Positions 17,828 to 27,571 are shown, counted from the first letter of the stretch. The stretch: 51,103 nucleotides of DNA from Lachnoclostridium sp. UBA5890 (GCA_002431395.1 DJEU01000013.1:1-51103); one strand, 5' to 3'. A program made the numbers and translations. The notes: generated by a model not told the origin, from the sequence alone.

Positions 17828-19051
17828 CTACCCCTCCTTTGTTGCCGTGATATAAGTAGCTTTCTCAAATAATTCATTGTATGAATTTTCATTTTTCAAG
17901 AACTTTTCTAATTCATTCTTAGATATAAAATATTGGGTAGCTGTATAGGGAATAACATTTGGGGTTGGTTCTAATGCCAAACAATACTTTCGAGACTCCT
18001 GTTCATAATCAAAAGATTTGATTTTTGATCCATATATATATTTAATTCCTACTACCTCTAGTTGAATTCCCATAACAACTTTCTTTTCTTCTTTTAAGAA
18101 TCGAAAGAACAACTCTTTTCCAATATATTCTTTCATTTCATCTGTCTTCTTATTTTCATCGAATACCGAAAGGCAAGTTATCGTCTCATCCTTCCTAAAT
18201 GGTTTTTTTTCTACTATTGAACGATATAGTTCTCTAGCATTCATAACATCCCTTTCATATACCCCATTCGATACATCAAAAGACACCTCAAATATTTTTT
18301 CAATATCATGCAATTGTTTCCAAAATGCTATTGCATCATCATCATACGGTGTAAGGTTTGCTTCATTATTTTCATTAACTAATACACCAAATATTTTAAC
18401 TTTACCTTGCGCAAATGAATTAAACCAAAAAATACTATTACATACATTATCTACGTTTCCAGCATTGCTAAAGTCTGTTGTCACAGTTACTTTCATTGTT
18501 GGAGATTCAACACTAACAAGTACTGATATAACAAATCCCGTATCTTCCTTACTAACAAACTTCAGTTGTTTTATACTATCAAAAGGAACTCTTTTTAAAA
18601 TCACCAAATCTTCTTTATCTTCAGCAGAAATTGGCAACTTTAGTTCATAGTTAAAGGCAGATGGGGTATACTGTATTACTCCATCTTTTAAAACTATATC
18701 TTTTAACGGAGATTTAATAAATTGCTCATATGTAAACGGATTATCATTTAAATAATAAAAGCCATCTTCTAAAGGAAGCAACTGTATTGGCTTTTGAATA
18801 TTTATTGCATAACATACTAAATCATTAAATGTCTTGCATTTTTGTAAATTTTCTATAGACGCTCCTTCTAATCTAAGACGTCCTTTAATCTGTGTTCCAT
18901 CAGGTATTTTTAACACACAAAACCCTTTCCCAACATCAGTATATGAAAATCCTGCTGGTAAATTGTAAGCTAAGGACTCTAATATTCCACTTGGAATATT
19001 GACATTAGTATTAGGTTTATCAATAAACATTTTTTTAAAATTTCCTAACAT
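17828..19051 (-). CDS. abiGii: AbiGii-family abortive infection toxin
   Basis: The 407-residue protein opens MLGNFKKMFIDKPNTNVNIPSGILESLAYNLPAGFSY (shown in pieces: MLGNFKKMF, then IPSGILESL, then NLPAGFSY). This is the pattern of the AbiGii toxin family and is about that family's length. No catalytic motif is obvious. Its ATG overlaps the AbiGi stop (TAATG), so the two are translationally coupled, as expected for an AbiGi/AbiGii pair. It is distinctly more AT-rich than brxL and pglZ on either side, suggesting insertion as a unit into the BREX operon. The mechanism of AbiGii is not known to me. Confidence 0.75.
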   Translation of the reverse strand: MLGNFKKMFIDKPNTNVNIPSGILESLAYNLPAGFSYTDVGKGFCVLKIPDGTQIKGRLRLEGASIENLQKCKTFNDLVCYAINIQKPIQLLPLEDGFYYLNDNPFTYEQFIKSPLKDIVLKDGVIQYTPSAFNYELKLPISAEDKEDLVILKRVPFDSIKQLKFVSKEDTGFVISVLVSVESPTMKVTVTTDFSNAGNVDNVCNSIFWFNSFAQGKVKIFGVLVNENNEANLTPYDDDAIAFWKQLHDIEKIFEVSFDVSNGVYERDVMNARELYRSIVEKKPFRKDETITCLSVFDENKKTDEMKEYIGKELFFRFLKEEKKVVMGIQLEVVGIKYIYGSKIKSFDYEQESRKYCLALEPTPNVIPYTATQYFISKNELEKFLKNENSYNELFEKATYITATKEG

Positions 19052-19878
19052 TAAAAATCTTCCTCCGCTTCACTTAGCACTATTATTTTAGATATGAGTA
19101 TCAACTTTTCTCTCTCATCAAGCCCATCAATATTCTGTATCATATTAATAAGTTCTTCTCTATTTGAATAATCTTTAACAGTTATATATTTAATATCCGA
19201 ATACTCAAACTTCAACCAAGTAGATTCTAATTTTTCCAATGCATTATTATATTTGTCAATCAACAATACATGATTATCATCTTTCTTGCATATATCATTA
19301 TCAAATAATATTGAATCCATCTCCTTAGATTCCAAATCAGGAACATATCTCCATTCAAATTCATCTGGTAAATATATATTTTCCATTTTATTTGTTATTC
19401 GATTTTGATTTTCTCCTGTCAATGGTTTTATATACAACATATACGCTACTAAATAATTACTCAAAAACTGTGCAATTTCATTCTCATCCGTAACTTCTGT
19501 TGCTCTTCTAAATACCTTTTGAAAGTCTTTTATTAAATTTGAATTTTCATTTACATATTGTATCGGTTGGAGTCCTTTTTCTATTCCCCAGCTTTTTCTG
19601 AACCCTATCCCAAATGCACCATATTTTTTTGTATGATCACACACCTCATGCAACGGAATATCACAAAAGCACTTTTCAGGATAAGCTACTTCTATCAATC
19701 TATGTTCATTTACCTGCAAATTCAAACATGTAATATTTTCTCTGCAATACCTTGGAAATAATGCCCTTATCTCTAATGCCTTATACAAAAATCTTGCTTC
19801 TGGCATAAAATGAAACAAGGTATTTGCACTCAAATTAGGTTTTATTTCATTCGGTCCCTTAACATTTACCTGTTCCAA
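19051..19878 (-). CDS. abiGi: AbiGi-family abortive infection protein (antitoxin partner)
   Basis: The 275-residue protein shows the AbiGi signature FHFMPEARFLYKAL...LFPRYCRE...YPEKCFCDIPL...HTKKYGAFGIGFRKSWG. The start is a TTG at 19878, chosen because AGGAGGTG lies 6 nt upstream; the reading begins at the first residue of the conserved N terminus. In the family, AbiGi is paired with the AbiGii toxin, encoded immediately downstream. It starts 11 nt after pglZ ends, so it is probably transcribed from the BREX promoter. Confidence 0.8.
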   Translation of the reverse strand: MEQVNVKGPNEIKPNLSANTLFHFMPEARFLYKALEIRALFPRYCRENITCLNLQVNEHRLIEVAYPEKCFCDIPLHEVCDHTKKYGAFGIGFRKSWGIEKGLQPIQYVNENSNLIKDFQKVFRRATEVTDENEIAQFLSNYLVAYMLYIKPLTGENQNRITNKMENIYLPDEFEWRYVPDLESKEMDSILFDNDICKKDDNHVLLIDKYNNALEKLESTWLKFEYSDIKYITVKDYSNREELINMIQNIDGLDEREKLILISKIIVLSEAEEDF

Positions 19879-19889
19879 AGTTACACCTC

Positions 19890-22433
19890 CTAAAATCCAA
19901 AATCATCAACAAACGCAATATCAATCATAAACTCATACTGCTGCAAGATATTCTTCTCGTCATTTGCATCTGCCAATACAAGATAATACTTATCGCCATA
20001 CTTATATTCTCTTGACTTCAAAGTAAACTTCTCATGGAAGGTTCTCTTCTCCGGCGCGTCTTCTCTGCTATTGGCAATCATAGGTACATCAAATGATATC
20101 TTTTCTCCATCTTCCGTAGTAAAGTAAGCCACGATACTTCTTGCTTTCATAGTGTCTGTTACTCTCTCTGTCTGAATGAAATCAAGGTATGTAATAAGAT
20201 TCGTCACCTTACGGGTAACAGATGTCAGAACAACATCCACATAATCGTATGCCACACCTCTGGTATTCGTTGTAAGTTCAATGACAGGGACTATCATCTC
20301 CTGCAGAGATGTACCGCCATGTACATAGTTCTGTCCACCTCCGGCAACCTTAAAAATATCTGCTCCTACCGGAGTATCTATATAAAGTTTACCCATGTAT
20401 GCCATTGTTCTTGCCATGATTCCCTGCTCATTTACTGCATCTTCCGTAATCAGAAATCTCTTGTTTGTATAAAGACATTTATCCTTTGGATATGTTACCT
20501 TATCAAACTCCTGTAATCTGTCTCTCTTATATAAGAAACCATGATCCGCAGTAATGAAAAACTTCGGTGCAGATACATAACCAGTCAGTTTCTTTACCAA
20601 CTTATGTATTTCCTCTATCGCCTCTGCACAAGCATTGAATACCTCATTCTCACTTGCAGGCTTGTCTCCTCTTGCATCCACCTGATTGTGATAGATGTAA
20701 ACGATATTCTTGCCCTGAATCAACTCCCTGATTCGAGCCTGATTTGTATTTGCCACCTCGTCAAAAGATAATGCCACATTATTTTCATTATATGCTTTTA
20801 GAATCTTATCTCTCTGCTCCATGCTTGCACATGCCTGTCCATCAACAGTCACATTCAAGTTGCCATCCACCTGCATCTCTTTATGTGGAAGTAGACTTGC
20901 CATTCCAACAGATGTAACAGAAGGCAGGCAGCTAAGCATACACTCCATCTTCGGTGTACACTTCTCATCTAATTCCAATCTACCGAAAAGTTCCTTTGCA
21001 CACTCATACCGGAAAGCATCTGAAATAATCACAATGACTCTCTGCTTTCCATCGTAACCTCTAAGATAATGCTTATAGAAATCTTCCTGCTTCGGCAAAT
21101 CTGTAGCATTCATTTCCTCATTTGTGAAATTCTCATTCCACTTCGGTGTTATCTTCTGCAAATATGTATTCGCATAAATATTCTCTACTCTCTGTCTTAC
21201 ATCAGAGAAGTTGCTGTTATCCTCAATCTGGTCATATGCATAATAAAACCATCTATAATATGAATCTATCAGGTATGATTCTTTCTGATAATTTGTAACC
21301 AATGTCTTAATATCACTTGAAAACTCCATAAGTGATACAGACTTCATCATCAAATATGCATACTTGATAGTCGTATATTCATTCTTGTATCTTTCGCTAT
21401 AATGATATGCCTTAGACATTCTCTGAGCAGCTACCTTGGCAATATTAAGTCCATCAATCTGCGCATCTAAAATCTCATCATTTAACTGTTCCAATGCCCA
21501 GTCAATAATGATGTCATCTAACCCGGCAAACGCATCACAAGCAAATATATCAGATAACTGAAGAGAACTATCTTTTTTCTCTACATCTTTCTTTAATCCA
21601 GCCTGTATTCTTGCCATAAAACGCAATGACTTATCTATTCTTTCTACCAGTTTGTCATAGGCATCCTGATAATTCACATTGTCCATGATATTACGGATAA
21701 AGACCACTACATCATTACGTTTCTTAAGAATATAAGTCCTCATTGCTTCCGGAACAGTAGCCTTTAATGTAGATGATGCATAAGTCAATATCATACAAGC
21801 AGACAAATCATCCATGTTCGGCTTTTCAGATTTATATCCAAAGAATTTTTCGCAAAGTTCCCAGAACTTGTAGGTCAATCCATTATCATCCAATGCCTTA
21901 AAATACTTCTCATTGTCACCGAGCATCATCTGTTTAACTACTTCCTCAAAATTTGGAGTCTTTACATCCGTGAGTACAGCAATCAAACCAATATCAATTG
22001 TCTGAGCATTATAATTATCAATTCCAAGTTCCTTGAACTTCTCAATACGATGCTTATTTTTCCAGAAATTAGTATACTGTGATAAATGCTCCTTAAAGCG
22101 ATTATCAATACCAATCTCCTGTGACATCTGTGACACCCGATCCGTATAATACGGTGTAGAATAGTAATACATATCAGCAAGTGGATTCTCGCTGTCGCTT
22201 GGTCTTGCAAATGGAGCATACACCAGATATTTTCCCTCCGGATCCGATTCATTTAACAGCCACTTAGAATACAGCCAGTTCTCTCCGTCTAAAATGTACA
22301 ACTTGGCTGTGTCTAGTTGTATTTCTGATACTTCTTCTGCGTAATCTCCCTTATCATCAAACCAGACGATAATGCGAACATCCGCCTTTGCAAATTCAGT
22401 ATTTAATTGTTCCTGTATGTTTTGTAAGTCCAT
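19890..22433 (-). CDS. pglZ: PglZ, BREX phosphatase-fold protein (type A)
   Basis: The protein of about 847 residues has the alkaline-phosphatase-superfamily PglZ core: VIVIISDAFRYECAKEL near residue 464 and FFITADHGFLYKRD near residue 630, with a GGTSLQEMIVPV motif after it. The N-terminal VRIIVWFDDKGDYAEEV is typical of BREX PglZ. The start at 22433 (MDLQNIQ) follows AAGGTG; a longer reading to 22475 lacks a ribosome binding site. PglZ is a core BREX component that interacts with PglX. The 17 nt around its start codon are duplicated at 24514-24530. Confidence 0.95.
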   Translation of the reverse strand: MDLQNIQEQLNTEFAKADVRIIVWFDDKGDYAEEVSEIQLDTAKLYILDGENWLYSKWLLNESDPEGKYLVYAPFARPSDSENPLADMYYYSTPYYTDRVSQMSQEIGIDNRFKEHLSQYTNFWKNKHRIEKFKELGIDNYNAQTIDIGLIAVLTDVKTPNFEEVVKQMMLGDNEKYFKALDDNGLTYKFWELCEKFFGYKSEKPNMDDLSACMILTYASSTLKATVPEAMRTYILKKRNDVVVFIRNIMDNVNYQDAYDKLVERIDKSLRFMARIQAGLKKDVEKKDSSLQLSDIFACDAFAGLDDIIIDWALEQLNDEILDAQIDGLNIAKVAAQRMSKAYHYSERYKNEYTTIKYAYLMMKSVSLMEFSSDIKTLVTNYQKESYLIDSYYRWFYYAYDQIEDNSNFSDVRQRVENIYANTYLQKITPKWNENFTNEEMNATDLPKQEDFYKHYLRGYDGKQRVIVIISDAFRYECAKELFGRLELDEKCTPKMECMLSCLPSVTSVGMASLLPHKEMQVDGNLNVTVDGQACASMEQRDKILKAYNENNVALSFDEVANTNQARIRELIQGKNIVYIYHNQVDARGDKPASENEVFNACAEAIEEIHKLVKKLTGYVSAPKFFITADHGFLYKRDRLQEFDKVTYPKDKCLYTNKRFLITEDAVNEQGIMARTMAYMGKLYIDTPVGADIFKVAGGGQNYVHGGTSLQEMIVPVIELTTNTRGVAYDYVDVVLTSVTRKVTNLITYLDFIQTERVTDTMKARSIVAYFTTEDGEKISFDVPMIANSREDAPEKRTFHEKFTLKSREYKYGDKYYLVLADANDEKNILQQYEFMIDIAFVDDFGF

Positions 22434-22479
22434 CTTTTCACCTTCTACATAAATTTGTGCAGACCGTCTGCACAATTTG

Positions 22480-23151
22480 TCATTTTTTCAATTTGCCCTC
22501 AAGCCATGAAATAATAATCCCACAATATGGTGTTAAATTTCTCTCCTGAACCAAGCTCGTATATGTACGCTCTAATTCATGCACATAGGCATCCTGTGAC
22601 TTACCTGCACATTTCTGCACGATTCTCTTCTGAGCTTCCGATAATACTTTTTTTCGAGTCTGCGGAAGAGAAAGAGCTGGACAATTTAAGTTCAAGGTAT
22701 CTGTCACATCTTTGTTTATTTCCGCATCTTCGGAATAAATACTTCCATCTGCTTTATACTTTATTTTTCTGACCGACACCTCATCAAATGGATTTATGGT
22801 AAGTTCTTTGTTTTTTCTATGTGCATCACAGGTCATATCCTCATCTTTTACACCTTTTACTAAACTATTACCATAGCAGACACCCAGCATCCATTTAAAA
22901 TCCAGCGTTATCTTTTTATCATGTACTACCTCATCTTTCGGATGTCTCGGTCGACAATGTTCTATTCTTACAACACTCGGGTTGTCTATTCTCCTCATAC
23001 AATATGCGCAAAGACGCTTTTGTTCATTCCACATCTGCTCTCTAACATCTGCACGCACACTTGATGGCATGTCCTCATAATCCGCATCCGAATTTTTTTT
23101 ACGGAATTCCAAAAGGCTGTTAGGTTCTTTTCCTCTTTTTACAACAATCAT
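22480..23151 (-). CDS. ptuB: PtuB-like HNH endonuclease (Septu effector)
   Basis: The 223-residue protein has a zinc-bound HNH core: CAYCMRRI, then RIEHCRPRHP, then CDAHRKN...INPFDEV. This is the TIGR02646/PtuB pattern, with the N-terminal MIVVKRGKEPNSLLEFR typical of that family. With the ATPase immediately upstream (3 nt gap) it forms a Septu-like pair, in which PtuB is the nuclease. All HNH residues look intact. The cassette lies between pglX and pglZ and is flanked by copies of the pglZ start sequence. Confidence 0.88.
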   Translation of the reverse strand: MIVVKRGKEPNSLLEFRKKNSDADYEDMPSSVRADVREQMWNEQKRLCAYCMRRIDNPSVVRIEHCRPRHPKDEVVHDKKITLDFKWMLGVCYGNSLVKGVKDEDMTCDAHRKNKELTINPFDEVSVRKIKYKADGSIYSEDAEINKDVTDTLNLNCPALSLPQTRKKVLSEAQKRIVQKCAGKSQDAYVHELERTYTSLVQERNLTPYCGIIISWLEGKLKK

Positions 23152-23154
23152 ACT

Positions 23155-24471
23155 CTATTCCCCCAATATCATTTCCAGATCCAGAGAAGTTCTCGCTGCC
23201 GCAACATCCGGATCCGTTGCCCCAACAATGTTTTCAATCTCTTTTAACACTTTGTCTGCCTCTTGATACTTCTTTTCATCCATATACGTATAGAATAAAT
23301 CCATACGCTGTTTTACAGCAACCGGTCTGTCAGACACCTGCATAACCTCTCTTAAAATAGAGTTAGCATCTCTCCCATAAGTCTGTGCTACAGGCATATA
23401 AACTTTACCATTATCCAGAATACGAATCTGCTCTTTAGGCACAGAATTAATTACTGCCGGCGCATGTGAGCTGACAATAAACTGAATCTTAGGAAAAATT
23501 TCATTAAGATCATTTAAAATGCTCTGTTGCCACTTAGGATGCAAATGTAAATCTATTTCGTCAATCAAAACAATTCCCGGTGTCTCACTCAATACTTTAT
23601 CACCTAGAGTTGGATTTAAAACAGCCATACGATAAGCAATATCTCCAATCATACTAAGTGTATTCTTGTATCCATCACTCATTTCATCCATCGCAAATTT
23701 TTGTGCACCACCATCATCCGTTTCAAATTCCAACATTAATCTATGCGTATCAAGATCAAAGAAAATACTGGCATTTTTTGATCCACTGATTCTCTCATAA
23801 CTTTTACATATAGCTTTTTCAACCGTCTTCAAAAGCAACGGTCTTTCTATCATTCCTGTTTTCTGTTGCTCTTGAAGGCTTTTCATCGTCTGGGTTTGAA
23901 ACCAATTCAGCATCAATTTCTCGTTTAATTCTGCTGCCATACAATCTACATATCCAACCTGCCTCTTAAATTCTGTTAATGACTGTAGATTTCTCTTTTC
24001 CTTCTTCTGTGCATATAACCGTCCGGTTCCATAATATGAAATGAGTGGAAGAATTAACGATTTATCTCCCTTCATAATTCTATTTTGTGCTTTTTTCGCA
24101 ATACCCGTTAGCTGATTTGCGTCCTTTATCGTCGTCTTGCCGTTCTCAGAATTCAATGACCGGATCCACTGCTTATCCTGTTCATCCAGACAATCTCCTT
24201 CGCTTTCAATACTGACCGGGAATTGATGCTGAGGATCAATCGTTCCATTTAAGTCATGAAACTCATACCTTGCATCATCTTTTAATATACTGCGGCTTAC
24301 TGCTCCATCAATTCCTAGCAAAAATGAACTGATTGAAACAGCCACAGCATCCAATAACGCTGTCTTTCCGGCTCCGTTTTTACCTACAATCAAAGTTATA
24401 TGTTTGTCAAGATCAACGCTTACTTTTTCAAAGCATCTAAAATTTTTAATCTTAATATTATTTAATCTCAC
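23155..24471 (-). CDS. ptuA: PtuA-like AAA ATPase (Septu)
   Basis: The 438-residue SMC/ABC-like ATPase begins MRLNNIKIKNFRCFEKVSV. It has Walker A GKNGAGKT (30-37), a signature-like MDEMSDGYKNTLSM, Walker B GIVLIDEIDLHLHPKWQ and the switch histidine SSHAP. The start is GTG at 24471, supported by AGGAGGTG at 7 nt. Its partner is the HNH protein just downstream, as in Septu PtuAB, where PtuA holds and controls the PtuB nuclease. Retron Ec78-type systems use a similar pair, but no reverse transcriptase is present here. Confidence 0.88.
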   Translation of the reverse strand: MRLNNIKIKNFRCFEKVSVDLDKHITLIVGKNGAGKTALLDAVAVSISSFLLGIDGAVSRSILKDDARYEFHDLNGTIDPQHQFPVSIESEGDCLDEQDKQWIRSLNSENGKTTIKDANQLTGIAKKAQNRIMKGDKSLILPLISYYGTGRLYAQKKEKRNLQSLTEFKRQVGYVDCMAAELNEKLMLNWFQTQTMKSLQEQQKTGMIERPLLLKTVEKAICKSYERISGSKNASIFFDLDTHRLMLEFETDDGGAQKFAMDEMSDGYKNTLSMIGDIAYRMAVLNPTLGDKVLSETPGIVLIDEIDLHLHPKWQQSILNDLNEIFPKIQFIVSSHAPAVINSVPKEQIRILDNGKVYMPVAQTYGRDANSILREVMQVSDRPVAVKQRMDLFYTYMDEKKYQEADKVLKEIENIVGATDPDVAAARTSLDLEMILGE

Positions 24472-24495
24472 TGTTCACACCTCCTGGGTTAATTA

Positions 24496-24530
24496 TATTA
24501 TATCTTTGCCAACAAGTCCATCTTTTCACC
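24496..24530. repeat. Recombination scar: start of pglZ joined to end of pglX
   Basis: The 20 bases at 24496-24515 are identical to 27610-27629, the last codons and stop of pglX. The 17 bases at 24514-24530 are identical to 22426-22442, the ribosome binding site and start codon of pglZ. On the minus strand the order is pglZ start then pglX end, the reverse of the gene order. In that frame it reads MDLLAKI-stop. The two cargo cassettes on either side are therefore each bounded by a pglX end and a pglZ start. Confidence 0.85.
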
Positions 24531-24570
24531 CTGTGCTATTAAGAGTCCGATAAAGGATCACTACCGGTCA

Positions 24571-24639
24571 CTTATCGAACACTTTGTATCCGATATTCCA
24601 CAAAAGTGTCCGATAGTGTTCAACAAAGTGTTCGATAAG
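24571..24639. repeat. Perfect 17-bp inverted repeat with 35-base loop
   Basis: CTTATCGAACACTTTGT (24571-24587) is exactly complementary to 24623-24639. The loop contains related units (AGTGTCCGATA beside AGTGTTCGATA). GGTCA and TGACC extend the outer ends imperfectly. It lies between the AlbA-domain gene and ptuA. It could be an operator for the winged-helix AlbA protein, a folded RNA in the transcript, or a former mobile-element end. No T-run follows, so it is not a plain terminator. Confidence 0.8.
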
Positions 24640-24653
24640 CAGTAATGTGACCA

Positions 24654-26132
24654 CTAAATCACATATTTAGTTGCCGGTCCATTTCCAATCTTCGTAATCA
24701 ATCCTTTTTCTATCATCTTATCCAGCAATTTTCTTGCTCCTGTCTTTGACTTATAACCACCTATATCAGCAGCTTTTTGAGAAGAAATACTTCCATTCTG
24801 CCTGATATACTCAAGTATTTTATCTTCTTTTGACATAGCAGCTGCCTTTGCTTGATTTGTATTTTCATTTCTGATATCAACAACTCCCTGAATATATACC
24901 ACTTGTCCAACTTCGAGTTTTAATGTTACCCTGTCATTGCGCTCTGAGAAATCAAATTCCGGTTTCTTCCAGTTTTGTTCAGCCCATGCTGTCATAATCT
25001 TATCGACACCACTTCCGGCACGCTCACCGACATTTACAAAACCAAACATCTTTAAAATATTGGGATTTCGCGGATCACTATTGCCACCAGCATAAAATTC
25101 CTCTTTTGTTACCCTGATAGTACCGGGATTAGAAATACTAAGTTCCTTACCCTTTTTAACAACAAGGATTCCTCGTCTGCCATAATAATTTGCATGTGCC
25201 AACGCATTCGCCAATGCTTCTTCCAATGCATCATGGACATCCACTCTATCTACCCGATATCCATCTCGTCTATTTGCAAACGGAACCGCTACATCATCAT
25301 CCATTCTGGTACGCACCTTGCAGAAAAAGTCATATATATTACCGCTCCAATCGCCTTCATTAGAATGTGTCCGGAATAACCAGCGCACTGCTTTATCATC
25401 GCATTCCTCACGATAATCCAGAAAGTAATTTGGAAAAATATCAGTAATGTGATAAGCCTCTCCAAAGAATAAAAGTCCTGCTATCGTTGGAGATAATGTA
25501 CCATTTTTATTCTTCGCTGCTGCCCTTAATTTCATAAGGAACTCGTCATTTTCCAAAGCATTCCAAGGATGCCCGCTATGAAGTTGCTCAAAAACAATTC
25601 GGTAGCCCTTTACTGTATCTTGATCCAAAACGTCCAATCCAAATTCATCCAGCACTTCCACATCTCCAGATATATCTCTCTGGTCCGCAAACATTGCCCG
25701 GACTGCCTCTTCGGTACAAAGGAAGTCACCTTCATAATCTCTTTTATAAGTACCTTTCATCGGATCTGTTCCGATATATACCGGCTTATCATGCCTGTCT
25801 GCCGCTGGAACATCAATTCTTAATATTCTCTTTTCTCCTACTGTCACTGGTCTGACATGATGATTCAGTAAAATGTTCTTTGACACCTTATTTCTATCAT
25901 TCAATGTACTCCAGAAATTCTTCTGGTATTTAACAATCTGCTTGTCAGTCAGTCCTTCAACGGTAAAAGAATCTCTGTGTTCCCTAATTCCAAGCAGAAT
26001 CGTGCCACCATTTGTATTTGCAAAAGAAGAGTAAGTCTCCCATATGCTCTCAGGAAGTCCACCGGTTGCCAGTTTACATTCTCGCTCATGATCTTCGCCA
26101 AGGTTCAATTCATTTAATATCTCTTGCTTCAT
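24654..26132 (-). CDS. AlbA/Schlafen-domain ATP-binding protein with winged helix
   Basis: The 492-residue protein begins with the AlbA_2/Schlafen pattern GEDHERECKLATGGLPESIWETYSSFANTNGG (in pieces: EDHERECKLA, SFANTNGG, ILLGI). A GHKL-like ATP-binding segment (EEALANALAHANYYGRRGI...GNSDPRNPNILKMFGF...ERAGSGVDKI) follows at about residues 310-380. The last 65 residues form a winged helix (ILEYIRQNGSISSQKAADI...LLDKMIEKGLITKIG). The start has AGGAGG upstream. Such proteins are common in defence and transfer regions and may be regulators or RNA-acting effectors. It is paired with the PD-(D/E)XK protein upstream (38 nt gap). Function unknown. Confidence 0.85.
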   Translation of the reverse strand: MKQEILNELNLGEDHERECKLATGGLPESIWETYSSFANTNGGTILLGIREHRDSFTVEGLTDKQIVKYQKNFWSTLNDRNKVSKNILLNHHVRPVTVGEKRILRIDVPAADRHDKPVYIGTDPMKGTYKRDYEGDFLCTEEAVRAMFADQRDISGDVEVLDEFGLDVLDQDTVKGYRIVFEQLHSGHPWNALENDEFLMKLRAAAKNKNGTLSPTIAGLLFFGEAYHITDIFPNYFLDYREECDDKAVRWLFRTHSNEGDWSGNIYDFFCKVRTRMDDDVAVPFANRRDGYRVDRVDVHDALEEALANALAHANYYGRRGILVVKKGKELSISNPGTIRVTKEEFYAGGNSDPRNPNILKMFGFVNVGERAGSGVDKIMTAWAEQNWKKPEFDFSERNDRVTLKLEVGQVVYIQGVVDIRNENTNQAKAAAMSKEDKILEYIRQNGSISSQKAADIGGYKSKTGARKLLDKMIEKGLITKIGNGPATKYVI

Positions 26133-26170
26133 CTATAATAAAAACCTCCTGCTTGCGTCTTTCTAATATA

Positions 26171-27571
26171 TCATTTCTTACTAGCCGATGTTTGTTTTTG
26201 GGCATCTATAACAAACAATTCAGGGGGATTTTCCCCTTTCTTCAACCTCTCCTGGTGTAATTTTTCTATTTTCTTATCTCTACCAGGATTTCCAACCTTA
26301 ACATACACAAAAATTCTTTGCGATGTTCCCTCTGCCTTTGCATACTCTTCAATTTGTTCCTCATAGCCATGAAGATAATCCGCATTTGACGAAAGTTTTA
26401 TTTCAACAACAGTTTTATCATTTCCTCTACTCATTTTTAAATCAACAGGTCCCGGTCCCTCATTTGCCTCAAAAGACATGTCTATATTATTTTGAGAACA
26501 GTAATGTTTACCTGAAAGATGCAACAGTCTTTGCAATGACTTTTCCCTTCGACTTGTTGATGCAGACAATATCTCATCCCATCCCTTATTGTTTTCAACC
26601 CAATCTCTGAACAATAAAAGGACTTCCATCGTTGCATCCAAGCTATTCAACTCTCTATTTAGTCCATGTGCTAGAACATCAAAAACTCCTTCCTTTCTTA
26701 TTTTTCTAAATGTACTAGCAATCAAATACTCAATATTACTTTCAACCTGATAACGATCTATTGTCTGCGTACGATAATTATCAATCATCCTGCCACATCG
26801 TTCCGAATTTTTAAAAACGTGTTCCTTTAAATATTCCTTTTTGTCCGCCGAACACATTTTTTTCCATTCTTTTCCGATTGCTTCATTTACTTCGTCTCGA
26901 ATTGCCTGATTCTCTTGAATTACTCTATCAATATCACTCCAAGAATCCGCTATCGGTATTTCATGTAATATTTCTTCTGGCAAATAAAGTAATTCACAAT
27001 TCTTATACGGATTTATCGCTATTTCATCTCGGAATTCTATATTGGGATATTTTCCTGCATTTATTCCCAATGTTTTATTTATTTTTTTCGTATATGCTTT
27101 TATATCAGGTAATATAATAGTCGCTATCATATCACTTAAGCGATCCGCTGAAACATTCTTTTCAAACAACCCAACTAATTGAAATATTTCTGGTTGTTTT
27201 GAACCAGACTTCACTATATCAAATGCATCGTTAATAACCTGATTTGACAAAACCGAACCAAAACCTGCGTCTATTCCAGATTCGGAAACACCAAGATTAA
27301 TTCCACTCACCCCCGGAAAATGAAAAAGTTTCAAGGCTTTCCTATACAATATGTCTTGTTTACTGTTTGACGCATCTAGCAAAACCATTATTTTACGATA
27401 GAATTCATTAATCCGTTCATATGCTCCCTGAAATTCTTGAGTTTGATTCACTTTCAGGCGAAGTAAATTAATAAAAAACGGACTGTCACGATTGATTATT
27501 GAATCAAAAACGCCCAAATCTTCAAATTCGGTTTCCAGTTCGAAAAAATCTGTAATGAATATATCCTCCAT
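26171..27571 (-). CDS. Putative PD-(D/E)XK nuclease-domain protein
   Basis: The 466-residue protein has an N-terminal helical region of about 330 residues that I do not recognise. The C-terminal domain has GPGPVDLKMSRGNDKTVVEIKLSSN near residue 380 (in pieces: PVDLKMS, then VVEIKLS), which gives the D...ExK catalytic pattern of PD-(D/E)XK nucleases, followed by EQIEEYAKAEG. The start at 27571 (MEDIF) follows AAAGGA at 6 nt; a longer reading overlaps the pglX end without a ribosome binding site. It follows the broken pglX directly and could be a restriction-like effector in the same cassette as the AlbA protein. Confidence in the fold is moderate and in the role low. Confidence 0.7.
   Translation of the reverse strand: MEDIFITDFFELETEFEDLGVFDSIINRDSPFFINLLRLKVNQTQEFQGAYERINEFYRKIMVLLDASNSKQDILYRKALKLFHFPGVSGINLGVSESGIDAGFGSVLSNQVINDAFDIVKSGSKQPEIFQLVGLFEKNVSADRLSDMIATIILPDIKAYTKKINKTLGINAGKYPNIEFRDEIAINPYKNCELLYLPEEILHEIPIADSWSDIDRVIQENQAIRDEVNEAIGKEWKKMCSADKKEYLKEHVFKNSERCGRMIDNYRTQTIDRYQVESNIEYLIASTFRKIRKEGVFDVLAHGLNRELNSLDATMEVLLLFRDWVENNKGWDEILSASTSRREKSLQRLLHLSGKHYCSQNNIDMSFEANEGPGPVDLKMSRGNDKTVVEIKLSSNADYLHGYEEQIEEYAKAEGTSQRIFVYVKVGNPGRDKKIEKLHQERLKKGENPPELFVIDAQKQTSASKK

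Noticed and set aside
22480..24471. Retron (Ec78 type) using the PtuA/PtuB-like pair
   Set aside because: No reverse transcriptase or retron RNA is seen near the pair, so plain Septu is the better call.
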